From: Polynucleobacter sp. 86C-FISCH
Lineage (GTDB): Bacteria > Pseudomonadota > Gammaproteobacteria > Burkholderiales > Burkholderiaceae
DNA: 64,000 bases
Assembly: GCF_018882415.1 (NCBI RefSeq)
Contig: NZ_JACVOL010000001.1
Location: 396,253 to 460,252, forward strand
Direction: 5' to 3'
The translations under genes and the position numbers were made by a program. Numbering within the stretch: position 1 is the stretch's first letter; every line of letters begins with the position of its first letter. Positions 51,460 through 61,265 of the stretch are shown one piece after another. The notes beneath the pieces were generated by a model. It made no database searches and was not told the DNA's origin. It worked only from the letters and a program-made list of their open reading frames with translations.

Positions 51460-53247
51460 CTAGAACTGCTCCACTTCTAAAGCATTAGTAGAGTGTCCGC
51501 TTTCCACAATCGATGTGGCTAGGGCTTGCGCCTGAGGCATGAGGTTCTCTGCAAAGAAACGCGCTGTAGCAATTTTTGCATCATAGAAACTTGGATCTCC
51601 GTCACGCAAACGCTCAGCTGCTAAGAGTGCTCTAGCCATTTGCCAACCGCCCAACACTAAACCAGATAAGCGTAGGTAGGCAAAGCTGCCGGCGTAGACC
51701 GCTTTGATATCAGTCTTAGCATTTGCCACGATATAGGCTACAGCTTGCTCGAATGCAGCACGAGCTAAAGTAAGTTGCTTGAGCACCGCTTTAGCATCCG
51801 CTGAACCACTAGCAGCTAAATCTTTTTCTGTAGCAGCAATTCTTTGGGAAAGTTCTTTTGCAATAGCGCCGCCATCACGTACGGTTTTTCTGCCGACCAA
51901 GTCATTCGCCTGAATGGCAGTGGTGCCCTCATAAATCGTCAAGATGCGGGCATCGCGATAATGCTGGGCAGCGCCGGTCTCTTCAATAAAGCCCATACCG
52001 CCATGAACCTGAACGCCTAAGCTGGCAACCTCAATCGACATCTCTGTAGAGAAGCCCTTAACGATCGGTACTAAGAATTCATAAATAGCCTGGTTTGCTT
52101 TGCGTACAGCCTCATCAGGCGCTGCGTGCTGCGCGTCATAGGCAGAAGCAGCGTAATAAGCTAAGGCGCGTGATGCTTCTGTGTAAGCACGCATTGTCAT
52201 CAACATACGCTTCACATCAGGTTGATGAATAATCGCTACAGGGCCAGGAGAGCCAGCTAAGTCGCGGCTTTGAACACGGTCTTTTGCGTATTGAACAGCC
52301 TTTTGATAAGCGCGCTCTGCTACTGCAACACCTTGCATACCTACTGCAAAGCGAGCTGCATTCATCATGACAAACATATATTCCAGGCCACGGTTTTCTT
52401 CACCAACCAAGTAGCCGATTGCGCCGCCATGATCTCCAAATTGCAGCACTGCAGTTGGGCTGGCCTTGATGCCAAGCTTATGCTCAATGGAAACACACTG
52501 CACATCATTGCGCTCACCTAATGAACCATCAGCATTAACTAAGAACTTAGGAACTACGAATAAAGAAATCCCCTTTACACCCTCAGGTGCATCAGGCGTT
52601 CTTGCAAGCACCAAATGGATAATGTTCTTAGCCATATCGTGCTCACCATAGGTGATGTAAATCTTGGTACCAAAAATCTTGTATGTACCATCACCCTCAG
52701 GTACAGCACGCGAACGCACCATCGATAAATCAGAGCCAGCCTGTGGCTCGGTGAGATTCATTGTTCCAGTCCACTCACCAGAAATCATTTTCGGAACGTA
52801 TTGCTCCTGAAGTTCTGGGCTTGCCGCTGTTAACAAGGCTTCAATAGCCCCATCAGTCAGCAATGGGCAAAGGGCAAAAGAGAGATTGGCCGCATTGACC
52901 ATTTCTAAACATGCAGTAGAAATCAGTTTTGGCAAGCCTTGGCCACCAAACTCTGCTGGATGAATAACACCTTGCCATCCTGCAGCAGCGTATTGCTCAA
53001 AGGCATTCTTGAAGCCAGGAGTAGTTGTGACAACACCATCTTTTAATGAGCTTGGATTTTGATCTCCAGTCCAGTTCAGGGGCGCAACAACATCTTGATT
53101 GAACTTAGCAGACTCTTCCAAAATGGCAGGCGCTAAATCCACATCTGCACCCGCTTCTGCATAAGAGGGATAGGCAACAACATCTGATAGCCCAGCTAGT
53201 TCATTCATTACAAACAACATATCTTTCACTGGGGCTACATATGGCAT
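51460..53247 (-). CDS. Acyl-CoA dehydrogenase (large form, DmdC/AcdB-like)
   Basis: 595 aa, the long class with a C-terminal extra domain. FAD/acyl-CoA motifs: GEWTGTMNLTEPQAGSDLSMVRSRAV, GTKIYITYGEHD and QVHGGMGFIEETGAAQHYRDARILTIYEGTTAIQANDLVGRK, where the Glu in YEGTT is the catalytic-base region. It oxidises an acyl-CoA and passes electrons to ETF, encoded directly upstream on the same strand. The substrate may be a straight-chain or 3-methylmercaptopropionyl-type acyl-CoA. Chain length cannot be read from the sequence. Confidence 0.93.
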   Translation of the reverse strand: MPYVAPVKDMLFVMNELAGLSDVVAYPSYAEAGADVDLAPAILEESAKFNQDVVAPLNWTGDQNPSSLKDGVVTTTPGFKNAFEQYAAAGWQGVIHPAEFGGQGLPKLISTACLEMVNAANLSFALCPLLTDGAIEALLTAASPELQEQYVPKMISGEWTGTMNLTEPQAGSDLSMVRSRAVPEGDGTYKIFGTKIYITYGEHDMAKNIIHLVLARTPDAPEGVKGISLFVVPKFLVNADGSLGERNDVQCVSIEHKLGIKASPTAVLQFGDHGGAIGYLVGEENRGLEYMFVMMNAARFAVGMQGVAVAERAYQKAVQYAKDRVQSRDLAGSPGPVAIIHQPDVKRMLMTMRAYTEASRALAYYAASAYDAQHAAPDEAVRKANQAIYEFLVPIVKGFSTEMSIEVASLGVQVHGGMGFIEETGAAQHYRDARILTIYEGTTAIQANDLVGRKTVRDGGAIAKELSQRIAATEKDLAASGSADAKAVLKQLTLARAAFEQAVAYIVANAKTDIKAVYAGSFAYLRLSGLVLGGWQMARALLAAERLRDGDPSFYDAKIATARFFAENLMPQAQALATSIVESGHSTNALEVEQF

Positions 53248-53309
53248 TACAACTCCTTTTAATTCAAATTGAATACTTCAATTATTTGACTAGCATTGCT
53301 GCCAGCCAC

Positions 53310-54245
53310 TTATCCCAAAGCTTTTGTTAACTCAGGAACCGCGGTATTTAAATCTGCAACCAAACCATAATCTGCAACACCAAAGATCGGTGCTTCTGGA
53401 TCTTTATTAATTGCGACGATGACTTTGGAGTCTTTCATACCAGCCAAGTGCTGGATGGCACCAGAGATACCTACAGCGATATAGAGCTGTGGAGCAACAA
53501 TCTTGCCTGTCTGACCAACCTGATAGTCATTAGGTACATAGCCCGCGTCTACCGCAGCACGTGATGCGCCCAAAGCAGCGCCGAGCTTGTCAGCTAAAGG
53601 TGCGATGAGCTCTTGATACTTCTCGCCAGAGCCTAAGCCACGGCCACCAGATACGATGATCTTGGCAGCAGTCAATTCAGGGCGATCTGACTTGGTTAAC
53701 TCGCGACCAACAAAAGAGGATTGAGCTTTACTGTCAGCGACTGCCGCTTTCTCAATAGCAGCAGAACCGCCAGTCGAGGCTACTGGATCAAAACCAGTAG
53801 TACGAACAGTGATCACTTTTACTGGGTCAGCAGATTGCACCGTTGCAATTGCATTACCAGCGTAAATTGGGCGCTCAAAAGTATCTGCTGACAGCACTTT
53901 AGTAATGTCAGATAGCTGAGCAACATCCAACTTAGCGGCAACTCTTGGCAAGACATTCTTACCGTTAGCAGTTGCTGGAGCCAAGATATGGCTATAGCCA
54001 TTCGCAATTGAGAGAATCTGCGCAGCCAAAGGTTCGGCCAGTTGGTCAGCTAAATTAGCAGCATCGATTTGAATTACTTTGCGTACACCAGCAATTTGAG
54101 CTGCTGCAGCTGCGGCGGCATCAGCCCCGCTACCAGCAACCAGCACGTCTACCTCTGGAGAGCACTGCAAAGCAGCCGCTACTGCATTAAGCGTAGCTGC
54201 TTTTAAGGATTGATTGTCGTGTTCGGCAATAACAAGTGCGGCCAT
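53310..54245 (-). CDS. etfA: Electron transfer flavoprotein alpha subunit
   Basis: 311 aa. The N-terminal domain starts [23 protein letters not shown]. The FAD domain has [79 protein letters not shown], the ETF-alpha signature. It takes electrons from acyl-CoA dehydrogenases and delivers them to ETF-quinone oxidoreductase. Its start abuts the etfB stop. Confidence 0.97.
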   Translation of the reverse strand: MAALVIAEHDNQSLKAATLNAVAAALQCSPEVDVLVAGSGADAAAAAAAQIAGVRKVIQIDAANLADQLAEPLAAQILSIANGYSHILAPATANGKNVLPRVAAKLDVAQLSDITKVLSADTFERPIYAGNAIATVQSADPVKVITVRTTGFDPVASTGGSAAIEKAAVADSKAQSSFVGRELTKSDRPELTAAKIIVSGGRGLGSGEKYQELIAPLADKLGAALGASRAAVDAGYVPNDYQVGQTGKIVAPQLYIAVGISGAIQHLAGMKDSKVIVAINKDPEAPIFGVADYGLVADLNTAVPELTKALG

Positions 54246-55001
54246 TTAGATCACCTTCGCTTCATTTTTGAGTTTTTCTACCAAGGCTACTACATCAGCA
54301 ACCATCACGCCTGCGCTACGCTTAGGCGGCTCTTCAACTTTGATTGTTTTTAGACGTGGAGCAATATCTACACCTAGATCTTCAGGCTTCACAATATCGA
54401 TTGTCTTTTTCTTGGCCTTCATAATGTTCGGCAATGTGACATAACGTGGTTCATTCAAACGCAAGTCAGTCGTAATCACTGCAGGCAATGTCAACGCAAT
54501 AGTTTCTAAACCACCATCGACTTCACGAGTCACTGTAGCTTTGCCATCAGCAATAACTACTTTAGATGCAAAGGTTGCCTGTGGAATATCCATCAAACTT
54601 GCCAACATCTGACCAGTTTGATTGCTGTCATCATCAATTGCTTGTTTGCCAAGAATGATAATTTGCGCCTGTTCTTTATCAGAGAGCGCCTTGAGAATCT
54701 TTGCAACCGCTAAAGGTTGTAAGTCGGTATCAGGAGCAGTCTCAACCAAGATGGCGCGATCAGCACCAATAGCTAATGCGGTACGCAGAGTTTCTTGGCA
54801 TTGGGTTGCACCAGCAGTCACTACAACCACTTCAGTCGCTACGCCCGCTTCTTTTAAACGCACCGCCTCTTCAACAGCGATTTCATCAAAGGGATTCATA
54901 CTCATTTTGACGTTAGCAAGATCCACGCCAGAGTTATCTGATTTCACCCGAATTTTGACGTTGTAATCAACAACGCGTTTTACAGCTACTAAGATTTTCA
55001 T
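54246..55001 (-). CDS. etfB: Electron transfer flavoprotein beta subunit
   Basis: 251 aa. [38 protein letters not shown], the AMP-binding [23 protein letters not shown] and [43 protein letters not shown] are the ETF-beta hallmarks. Forms the etfBA-acyl-CoA dehydrogenase unit with the next two genes. Confidence 0.97.
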   Translation of the reverse strand: MKILVAVKRVVDYNVKIRVKSDNSGVDLANVKMSMNPFDEIAVEEAVRLKEAGVATEVVVVTAGATQCQETLRTALAIGADRAILVETAPDTDLQPLAVAKILKALSDKEQAQIIILGKQAIDDDSNQTGQMLASLMDIPQATFASKVVIADGKATVTREVDGGLETIALTLPAVITTDLRLNEPRYVTLPNIMKAKKKTIDIVKPEDLGVDIAPRLKTIKVEEPPKRSAGVMVADVVALVEKLKNEAKVI

Positions 55002-55056
55002 TTGGAATTCTCAATAATGGTTAACGATCTATTTTATCCGCCCTGAAGAGCAATCT

Positions 55057-56709
55057 CTAGACATCAATAGCGGCGGCAGATCCAGCCTGCTTGCGCAACT
55101 CAAACTTCTGAATCTTGCCGGTCGATGTCTTAGGTAGCTCGCAGAACACAATCGCCCTAGGAACCTTGAAGCCAGCCAAATGCTGCTTGCAATGGGCAAT
55201 GATCTCTTCCGGCGTTACTGTTGACCCCGGCTTAATCTCCAGGAAGGCGCAAGGGGTTTCGCCCCACTTTGGATCTGGTTTAGCAACCACGGCAGCAGCA
55301 TTCACTGCAGGATGGCGATAGAGCACATCTTCCACCTCAACAGAAGAAATATTCTCCCCGCCAGAAATAATGATGTCTTTGCTACGGTCTTTCATCTTGA
55401 CGTAACCATCAGGATTCATCACGGCTAAGTCACCCGAATGGAACCATCCACCCTCAAACGCTTCTTGAGTGGCCTTTTCATTCTTCAAGTAACCCTTCAT
55501 GGCGATGTTGCCCTTGAACATAATCTCACCCATAGTTTCACCATCAGCGGGAACTGGTTTCATCGTTTCTGGATCTAGCACTGCAATTGCTTGCTGCATG
55601 TGATAGCGCACACCTTGACGAGCATTCAAACGAGCGCGCTCACCGATATCCAAATCATTCCATTCGTCTTGCTTGACGCAAACTGACGCCGGGCCATAAA
55701 CCTCAGTCAAACCATAGACGTGAGTTAAGTCAAAGCCCAACTTTTCCATGCCCTCAATAATGGATGCAGGTGGCGCAGCGCCTGCAATCAAGCCTTTGAC
55801 GCCCGCAGGCACACCAGCCTTCAGCTCATCAGGCGCATTGACCAAGAGGTTATGAACAATAGGAGCAGCACAATAGTGGGTCACGCCATGCTCCTTAATA
55901 GCTGCAAAAATATGCTGCGCATCCACACGACGCAAGCATACGTTTACACCAGCACGAGCAGCAATGGTCCATGGGAAACACCAGCCATTGCAATGGAACA
56001 TCGGCAATGTCCACAAGTACACCGGATGCTTATTGATATCCCAGTCCAACACATTTGAAACGGCGTTGATGGAAGCACCGCGATGGTGATAAACAACTCC
56101 CTTAGGATTGCCAGTAGTACCAGAGGTGTAGTTCAAGCAAATTGCTTGCCATTCATCAGCGGGCACTTGCCATGCAAAACTAGGATCACCTTCAGACAGG
56201 AATTTTTCATAAGTCAGTTTGCCCAACTTCTCACCGGGCACATCAAACTCTTTTTCTTCTACGTCTATTACTAATAATTCACGGCCTGATTCTTTCTTTG
56301 CAATCTCCAAAGCCTTCTTCATAACAGCTGAAAACTCCGGATCAACAATGACTACTTTTGCCTCACCATGATTGAGCATAAATGCGATTGATTCGGCATC
56401 TAAACGAGTGTTGAGGGCATTTAATACCGCGCCCGCCATCGGAATACCAAAGTGAGCCTCCACCATTGGCGGGGTATTGGGCAACATCACTGCCACCGTA
56501 TCACCCAACCCAATACCGTGTTTTTGCAAAGCACTAGCTAAGCGACGGCAACGTTCGTATGTTTGCTGCCAAGTCTGGCGCGACTTGCCATGAATGATGG
56601 CGGTTTTATTTGGGTAAATCTCTGCTGAGCGCTCTAAAAAGAGGAGCGGAGTAATTGGAGTGTAATTGGCTGGATTGCGATCCAAACCTTGTTCATAAAT
56701 ATTTGCCAT
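55057..56709 (-). CDS. AMP-forming acyl-CoA synthetase (AlkK/DmdB-like)
   Basis: 550 aa. ANL-superfamily motifs: the P-loop ICLNYTSGTTGNPKGVVYHHRGA, VYGLTEVYGP, GWFHSGDLAVMNPDGYVKMKDRSKDIIISGGENISSVEVEDVL and a C-terminal PKTSTGKIQKFELR with the catalytic Lys. It activates a medium-chain or related acid to its CoA ester. Together with the downstream etfBA and acyl-CoA dehydrogenase it makes a beta-oxidation entry unit. Confidence 0.94.
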   Translation of the reverse strand: MANIYEQGLDRNPANYTPITPLLFLERSAEIYPNKTAIIHGKSRQTWQQTYERCRRLASALQKHGIGLGDTVAVMLPNTPPMVEAHFGIPMAGAVLNALNTRLDAESIAFMLNHGEAKVVIVDPEFSAVMKKALEIAKKESGRELLVIDVEEKEFDVPGEKLGKLTYEKFLSEGDPSFAWQVPADEWQAICLNYTSGTTGNPKGVVYHHRGASINAVSNVLDWDINKHPVYLWTLPMFHCNGWCFPWTIAARAGVNVCLRRVDAQHIFAAIKEHGVTHYCAAPIVHNLLVNAPDELKAGVPAGVKGLIAGAAPPASIIEGMEKLGFDLTHVYGLTEVYGPASVCVKQDEWNDLDIGERARLNARQGVRYHMQQAIAVLDPETMKPVPADGETMGEIMFKGNIAMKGYLKNEKATQEAFEGGWFHSGDLAVMNPDGYVKMKDRSKDIIISGGENISSVEVEDVLYRHPAVNAAAVVAKPDPKWGETPCAFLEIKPGSTVTPEEIIAHCKQHLAGFKVPRAIVFCELPKTSTGKIQKFELRKQAGSAAAIDV

Positions 56710-56751
56710 CTTCAGCTTTCGATTTCGTTTTACTAAGTTACAGTTACTGTA

Positions 56752-57672
56752 TTAAATGTCTGCTAACGCCTTAACGTGAGCCACAACACTGCGCCCCAAT
56801 GCTGAGAGGTTGTAACCCCCCTCTAGGCAACTTACGATGCGACCTTGCGCATAATCATTCGCAATTTCTTTTAAGCGCTTGGTGATCCAGGCATAGTCAT
56901 CTTCGACCAAACCCATCTGACCAAGGTCATCTTCACGATGAGCATCAAAGCCTGCTGAAATAATCAAGAGCTCTGGCTCAAAGTTACGCAAAGCAGGCAG
57001 CCATCTCTCTTCCACAATCGAGCGGACTACATCGCCACGAGTGGAGGCTGGCAAAGGTACATTAACCATATTGTTAGCATGATCAAGACCACTGTAGGGA
57101 TAAAAAGGATGCTGGAAAAAGCTGCACATCAAGACATTAGGGTCATTGAAAAAAGCAGCTTCCGTACCATTCCCATGATGCACATCAAAATCAATAATCG
57201 CTACACGCTCTATGCCATAGGTTTCCATGGCATATCGTGCGGCAATCGCCACGTTGTCGAATAAACAAAATCCCATCGAGCGAGTTGGTTCTGCGTGATG
57301 TCCTGGAGGTCTCACCGCACAAAAGACATTCTCAACCTCACCCTTCATTACGGCATCCACTCCAGCAATGGCAGCGCCAGCAGCTCTCAGCGCTACTCTG
57401 TAGGTATGGGGATTCATGATGGTGTCGCCATCAAGCATGAAATACCCACTCTCAGGAGAGCGCTCTCTCACAAAAGAAACGTGATCAGGGCTATGCACCA
57501 ACTCAAGTTGATCTTCGGTTGCCAATGGCGCATCTAGGTGATGCAGGAGGCGATCAACGCCGCTACGAATTAACTGGTCATTAATCGCTTGAATTCGTTC
57601 TGGACACTCTGGGTGATGGCTTCCCATCTCATGTTTCAGAAAGTCTGGATGAGTTATGTATCCTGTTGTCAT
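56752..57672 (-). CDS. Histone-deacetylase-family amidohydrolase
   Basis: 306 aa. The class II HDAC-like fold: RPPGHHAEPTRSMGFCLFDNVAIAA (His pair), the zinc site DFDVHHGNGTEAAF, then LLIISAGFDAHREDDLGQM (second Asp) and CLEGGYNLSAL. Bacterial members deacetylate acetylpolyamines or acetyl-protein lysines. The substrate is unknown here. Located 42 bases upstream of the acyl-CoA synthetase gene on the same strand, which hints at a link to acyl-CoA metabolism. Confidence 0.9.
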   Translation of the reverse strand: MTTGYITHPDFLKHEMGSHHPECPERIQAINDQLIRSGVDRLLHHLDAPLATEDQLELVHSPDHVSFVRERSPESGYFMLDGDTIMNPHTYRVALRAAGAAIAGVDAVMKGEVENVFCAVRPPGHHAEPTRSMGFCLFDNVAIAARYAMETYGIERVAIIDFDVHHGNGTEAAFFNDPNVLMCSFFQHPFYPYSGLDHANNMVNVPLPASTRGDVVRSIVEERWLPALRNFEPELLIISAGFDAHREDDLGQMGLVEDDYAWITKRLKEIANDYAQGRIVSCLEGGYNLSALGRSVVAHVKALADI

Positions 57673-57706
57673 TACTCAAAATCCTTAATCACAAATTTAT
57701 AATTTT

Positions 57707-57712
57707 TATAAT
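57707..57712 (+). promoter_or_regulatory. Consensus -10 box for mltB
   Basis: TATAAT lies 44 bases before the ATG at 57756, with an overlapping second TATAAT at 57698-57703. The spacing favours 57756 over the upstream GTG at 57723 as the start. Confidence 0.4.
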
Positions 57713-57755
57713 CCGATAAAACGTGTTCAATATTCGAAAATCCAATACCTTCAGC

Positions 57756-59009
57756 ATGAACTTTCGCATTCCCCTCTTGCTTTTGACTCTTGCGCTAGCG
57801 GCGTGTTCTAGCGCCCCCACACAGCCTACAAAGTCCCAACAAGCCATCGTAAACCAGACTGAGGATGCAGCCTCAGAGGCGCGTTTTAGCCAAAACCTCA
57901 ACGAACTACTCGGACAAGTCTCCCAAACCCAAGAAATACCGCTTCCAGCGCTAGAAATGGGCTTTCTTGATGTTAAAACGATTCCTTCGATTCGAAAACT
58001 GGTATTACCCCCATCGGGAACTTTTAAGAAAAATTGGTTGGCATACCGGAAGCGCTTTATTGAGCCGGTCCGCCTCAAGGCTGGCAAGGCATTTTGGGAG
58101 CAAAACCAGGACTTTTTGAGCCAAACCGAACAAGAATCAGGGGTTCCTGCCGAAATTATTGTGGCCATTATCGGGATCGAAACCATCTATGGACGCCAAA
58201 CCGGCAACTTCAGAGTGAAAGACGTACTTTCCACTCTCGCCTTTAGCTACCCTGAGACGCCTAACAAACCCGCACGTGAACAGCTCTTTAAGGATCAACT
58301 CAAAGAACTGATTTTGCTCTGCTGGACCGAGGCAGGTGGCAAGCTGCCATCCAAAAGTAGTAGCCAAGGTGTCAATAGTGCAATCTTTAGCTCCTGCTTA
58401 AATCAAAACAGTTCTTATGCTGGAGCCATTGGTCTGCCGCAGTTCATGCCTGGAAGCATACGTAACTTTGCAGTAGATGGCGATGGCGATGGGCGCATCG
58501 ATCTTAAAAATAGTCCGAAAGATGCCATTGCTAGCGTAGCCAGTTTTATGAAGAAACATGGCTGGCAACCAGGCATGCCGATTTCATTTCCAGTTCAAGT
58601 CAATGGAATTGAAGCTGCCAAGCAGTTGGCTGATGGCGAGCCGCAATTGAAATTCACTGTGCAGGAATTAATTGATAAGGGCATCCTAACCAAACAACAA
58701 GGCGACCTACAAAGTGGTGGCGTAGAACCGCAAAGCAAAGCCTTCATTATTGACTTGCCCTACCCTGATAAAGATGGCGCTGATCAAGTGCAATATTTTG
58801 TTGGCTTAAATAATTTTCTGACGATTGTTCAGTACAACCGCAGTTACTTCTATGCGCAAAGCGTTGCTGAATTTTCTGAAGCCCTGGGATACAAGAATCA
58901 AAGTGTGGTTCCAGCAGAAAGCCCAAGCAAAAATGGAGGGGCTAAAGCTGCTACCGAAAAATCCAAGACTAAGAAATCAAGCCAAAAGAAAAAGGCTAAA
59001 TCTACTTAA
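57756..59009 (+). CDS. mltB: Lytic murein transglycosylase B
   Basis: 417 aa from ATG 57756 (GTG 57723 is an 11-codon-longer alternative). Lipoprotein signal with lipobox LAAC. The SLT_2 domain has the catalytic Glu in EIIVAIIGIETIYGRQTG, then AFSYPETPNKPAREQLFKDQLKEL, GAIGLPQFMPGSIRNFAVDGDGDGRIDL (an EF-hand-like Ca site) and NNFLTIVQYNRSYFYAQSV. A Lys/Ser-rich tail of about 40 residues is added after the usual end. It cleaves peptidoglycan glycan strands to 1,6-anhydroMurNAc products. The stop overlaps the convergent cysM by 4 bases. Confidence 0.94.
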   Translation: MNFRIPLLLLTLALAACSSAPTQPTKSQQAIVNQTEDAASEARFSQNLNELLGQVSQTQEIPLPALEMGFLDVKTIPSIRKLVLPPSGTFKKNWLAYRKRFIEPVRLKAGKAFWEQNQDFLSQTEQESGVPAEIIVAIIGIETIYGRQTGNFRVKDVLSTLAFSYPETPNKPAREQLFKDQLKELILLCWTEAGGKLPSKSSSQGVNSAIFSSCLNQNSSYAGAIGLPQFMPGSIRNFAVDGDGDGRIDLKNSPKDAIASVASFMKKHGWQPGMPISFPVQVNGIEAAKQLADGEPQLKFTVQELIDKGILTKQQGDLQSGGVEPQSKAFIIDLPYPDKDGADQVQYFVGLNNFLTIVQYNRSYFYAQSVAEFSEALGYKNQSVVPAESPSKNGGAKAATEKSKTKKSSQKKKAKST

Positions 59010-59917
59010 GCAGGAAACACCCCAGTAGATAGGTAGCGGTCACCGCGGTCGCAGACAATAAATACGATCGTGGCATTTTCAACTTGACGCGCAATGCGCA
59101 AGGCGACCACTAGGGCGCCGCCGGCAGATATACCACAGAAGATACCCTCTTCAACAGCCAAACGACGCGCCATCTCTTCAGCATCAGCTTGAGATACGTA
59201 TTCAATAAGATCAACTTTATCGCCTTGATAGATCTTGGGTAAATACTCAGGAGCCCATTTACGAATCCCCGGAATTTGCGATCCATCCTCAGGTTGTGCT
59301 CCGATAATCTGAATCGCAGGATTCATAGACTTCAGATAAGTCGACACTCCAGTAATAGTGCCGGTAGTTCCCATCGCCGAAACAAAGTGAGTAACTTGTC
59401 CATCGGTATCACGCCAAATTTCTGGGCCAGTAGTTTCGATATGCGCTCTGGGGTTATCTGGATTAGCAAACTGATCAAGCAATCTGCCTCGACCTTCTCG
59501 CTGCAATTGCAGAGCGTAATCCCTCGCAAACTCCATGCCACCAGATGCTGCCGTCAAAATGAGTTCGGCACCATAGGCAGCCATACTTTGACGACGTTCA
59601 ATGCTTTGATTTTCTGGCATCACTAAAATCATTTTGTAACCCAGCATCGCTGCAGTCATTGCTAGCGCAATACCAGTGTTACCGCTAGTTGCCTCAATTA
59701 ATGTGTCGCCAGGTTTAATTTCGCCACGCTCTTGTGCGCGAGAAATCATCGACAGCGCAGGTCGGTCCTTCACCGACCCCGCTGGATTATTACCTTCCAA
59801 CTTACCCAGAATCACATTGTTACGATTCTCGTTTTCCAGACCAGGGATGCGCTGTAAACGAACTAAAGGCGTATTGCCCACTGTCTGCGAAATAGTAAGG
59901 TAGGAAGGTTTGCTCAT
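59006..59917 (-). CDS. cysM: Cysteine synthase B
   Basis: 303 aa. PLP lysine in NNPAGSVKDRPALSM (K50), substrate loop EATSGNTGIALAM, VSAMGTTGTITGVSTYLK (phosphate cup) and a C-terminal GIFCGISAGGALV. EPDGSQIPGIRKW-like sequence (QPEDGSQIPGIRKW) and the length fit the CysM isozyme, which uses thiosulfate as well as sulfide. Confidence 0.95.
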   Translation of the reverse strand: MSKPSYLTISQTVGNTPLVRLQRIPGLENENRNNVILGKLEGNNPAGSVKDRPALSMISRAQERGEIKPGDTLIEATSGNTGIALAMTAAMLGYKMILVMPENQSIERRQSMAAYGAELILTAASGGMEFARDYALQLQREGRGRLLDQFANPDNPRAHIETTGPEIWRDTDGQVTHFVSAMGTTGTITGVSTYLKSMNPAIQIIGAQPEDGSQIPGIRKWAPEYLPKIYQGDKVDLIEYVSQADAEEMARRLAVEEGIFCGISAGGALVVALRIARQVENATIVFIVCDRGDRYLSTGVFPA

Positions 59918-59958
59918 AAGGCCATTTTAGCCACAAGCTGCCTTACACGCGATAGGGT

Positions 59959-60387
59959 TTAATTTCGGCGACCTGCTCCCGCACGCTCCGGCTGATTGCG
60001 ACCGCTAGCTTGATTACGAGAATTGCGTCTGCTAGAAGCCCCGCCCTCCTTTTTTGTGCGGCCATTGGGCTCCCGAAAAGAGCTTGGGGCTTCAATGGTT
60101 AAGCCGTTATCCACCATTTTTTCAACTGATTTCATACCGATGCCGCGAACGCGTTTTTGCAAGTCATTGGCATCCTGAAAATGTCCACCATCTAAACGCT
60201 CAGCAATAATCGTCTTCGCTTTAGCCGGGCCAATACCTTTGATGCTTTCTAACTCAGACTGGGTGGCAGTGTTGACGTTAATCGGTGAAGCATGGCTCAC
60301 GCCTGTGCTTGAAGTTAAGAAAGTTAATGCCACTGCTACGGCCCTAACAAAACCTTGTAGTTTTTCTAATTTTAAATATTGAGTCAT
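59959..60387 (-). CDS. ComEA-like helix-hairpin-helix protein
   Basis: 142 aa from ATG 60387, preceded by GAGGAG, an excellent ribosome site; the frame extends 20 codons upstream. An N-terminal signal or anchor (VRAVAVALTFLTSSTGVSHA) is followed by a double HhH: SPINVNTATQSELESIKGIGPAKAKTIIAER and LQKRVRGIGMKSVEKMVDNG. ComEA-type proteins bind incoming DNA in the periplasm during transformation. A basic, disordered tail (Arg/Gly/Asn-rich) may add DNA affinity. Confidence 0.88.
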   Translation of the reverse strand: MTQYLKLEKLQGFVRAVAVALTFLTSSTGVSHASPINVNTATQSELESIKGIGPAKAKTIIAERLDGGHFQDANDLQKRVRGIGMKSVEKMVDNGLTIEAPSSFREPNGRTKKEGGASSRRNSRNQASGRNQPERAGAGRRN

Positions 60388-60411
60388 TTTTTCTCCTCTA
60401 GAAAATAAAAA

Positions 60412-60438
60412 ATCCACGGACACAAAGTGTGCGTGGAT
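60412..60438 (-). terminator. Hairpin plus T-run between the CHAT operon and the comEA-like gene
   Basis: On the minus strand: ATCCACG-c-ACAC, TTT loop, GTGT-c-CGTGGAT, then TTTTTATTTT. One internal mismatch. It closes the CHAT operon and lies 24 bases ahead of the comEA-like ATG, inside its likely leader. Confidence 0.75.
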
Positions 60439-60521
60439 CATGTACAACGACTCAGGTTACTAGGGGTTGACTAGCTTCTCGAGCGGTCAAACCAATCAGT
60501 AATTACTGACGATGACCTCAT

Positions 60522-61265
60522 CTATTGACTCAAGATAAATTGGGCGGCCCGTTTAATAAACTCAGGCTCAGTCTGGTTAAACCCATGATAAGCAAAGGAC
60601 TCACAAACGTTACCGTCGCTGGCACCACCCTCAATAATCTCTAGACGCGAAACAGTATTTTTAGGTCTTGATGAAATAATATTTTCAGAAACGGATGGTG
60701 GAGTACTTACGCACTGGTCATTTGCATGATGAATTGCTAATACCGGTAATTTCACATCATCACTCAAACTAGCAGTTCTGACAGTTCCAGCAATAATGAT
60801 GCCAGTTAATAACTTAGATTGTTGATTGAGTTGATTGACGAAATGCGTAGCAGTTGAGGTGCCCATACTATGCCCAAATATCCAAATGGGCAGCCCTAAT
60901 TTATTTTTATAAAACTGCACTACTTCACCAACTCGACTTAAGTGCTCGCCCCCATCTCTACGATCGCCCCGCTTAATATCTCCTAAGTCATATGGAGTAT
61001 CCACCAGAACAGCATCAATTTGATATTGAGACCACTGATCTGCCGATCGAACAAACGTGTGATGGTTTTTGGTTAAACCATCCTCTTTGAGACGCAACAT
61101 ACCGCCGCCCCCAGAAAATAACAACACAACTGCTTTTGCATTTGGTGTGGGTACGAGCAATGTTCTCGTCGGCACATCTTGCTGATGCGGGACATCTAAT
61201 ACTTGTGCCTGCGAAGTGACAGCCGCAAAGCACAAGCAAACAGCCAATAAAGACTTAGCTACCAA
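60522..61265 (-). CDS. Exported alpha/beta hydrolase
   Basis: 247 aa from TTG 61265, preceded by AAAGGGA; the alternative starts would lose the signal peptide (VAKSLLAVCLCFAAVTSQAQ). AVVLLFSGGGGML is the oxyanion region and IWIFGHSMGTSTA the nucleophile elbow (Ser in GHSMG). LPVLAIHHANDQC carries the acid residue and ESFAYHGFNQ the His. It is predicted to be periplasmic, with an unknown ester or amide substrate. It overlaps the zinc-ribbon membrane gene by 11 bases, so it is translationally coupled in the CHAT operon. Confidence 0.85.
   Translation of the reverse strand: MVAKSLLAVCLCFAAVTSQAQVLDVPHQQDVPTRTLLVPTPNAKAVVLLFSGGGGMLRLKEDGLTKNHHTFVRSADQWSQYQIDAVLVDTPYDLGDIKRGDRRDGGEHLSRVGEVVQFYKNKLGLPIWIFGHSMGTSTATHFVNQLNQQSKLLTGIIIAGTVRTASLSDDVKLPVLAIHHANDQCVSTPPSVSENIISSRPKNTVSRLEIIEGGASDGNVCESFAYHGFNQTEPEFIKRAAQFILSQ

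Noticed and set aside
37354..60447. Mobile element or prophage hypothesis for the central part
   Set aside because: Genes are conserved core functions in standard order; no integrase, transposase, terminal repeats or tRNA attachment site was seen.
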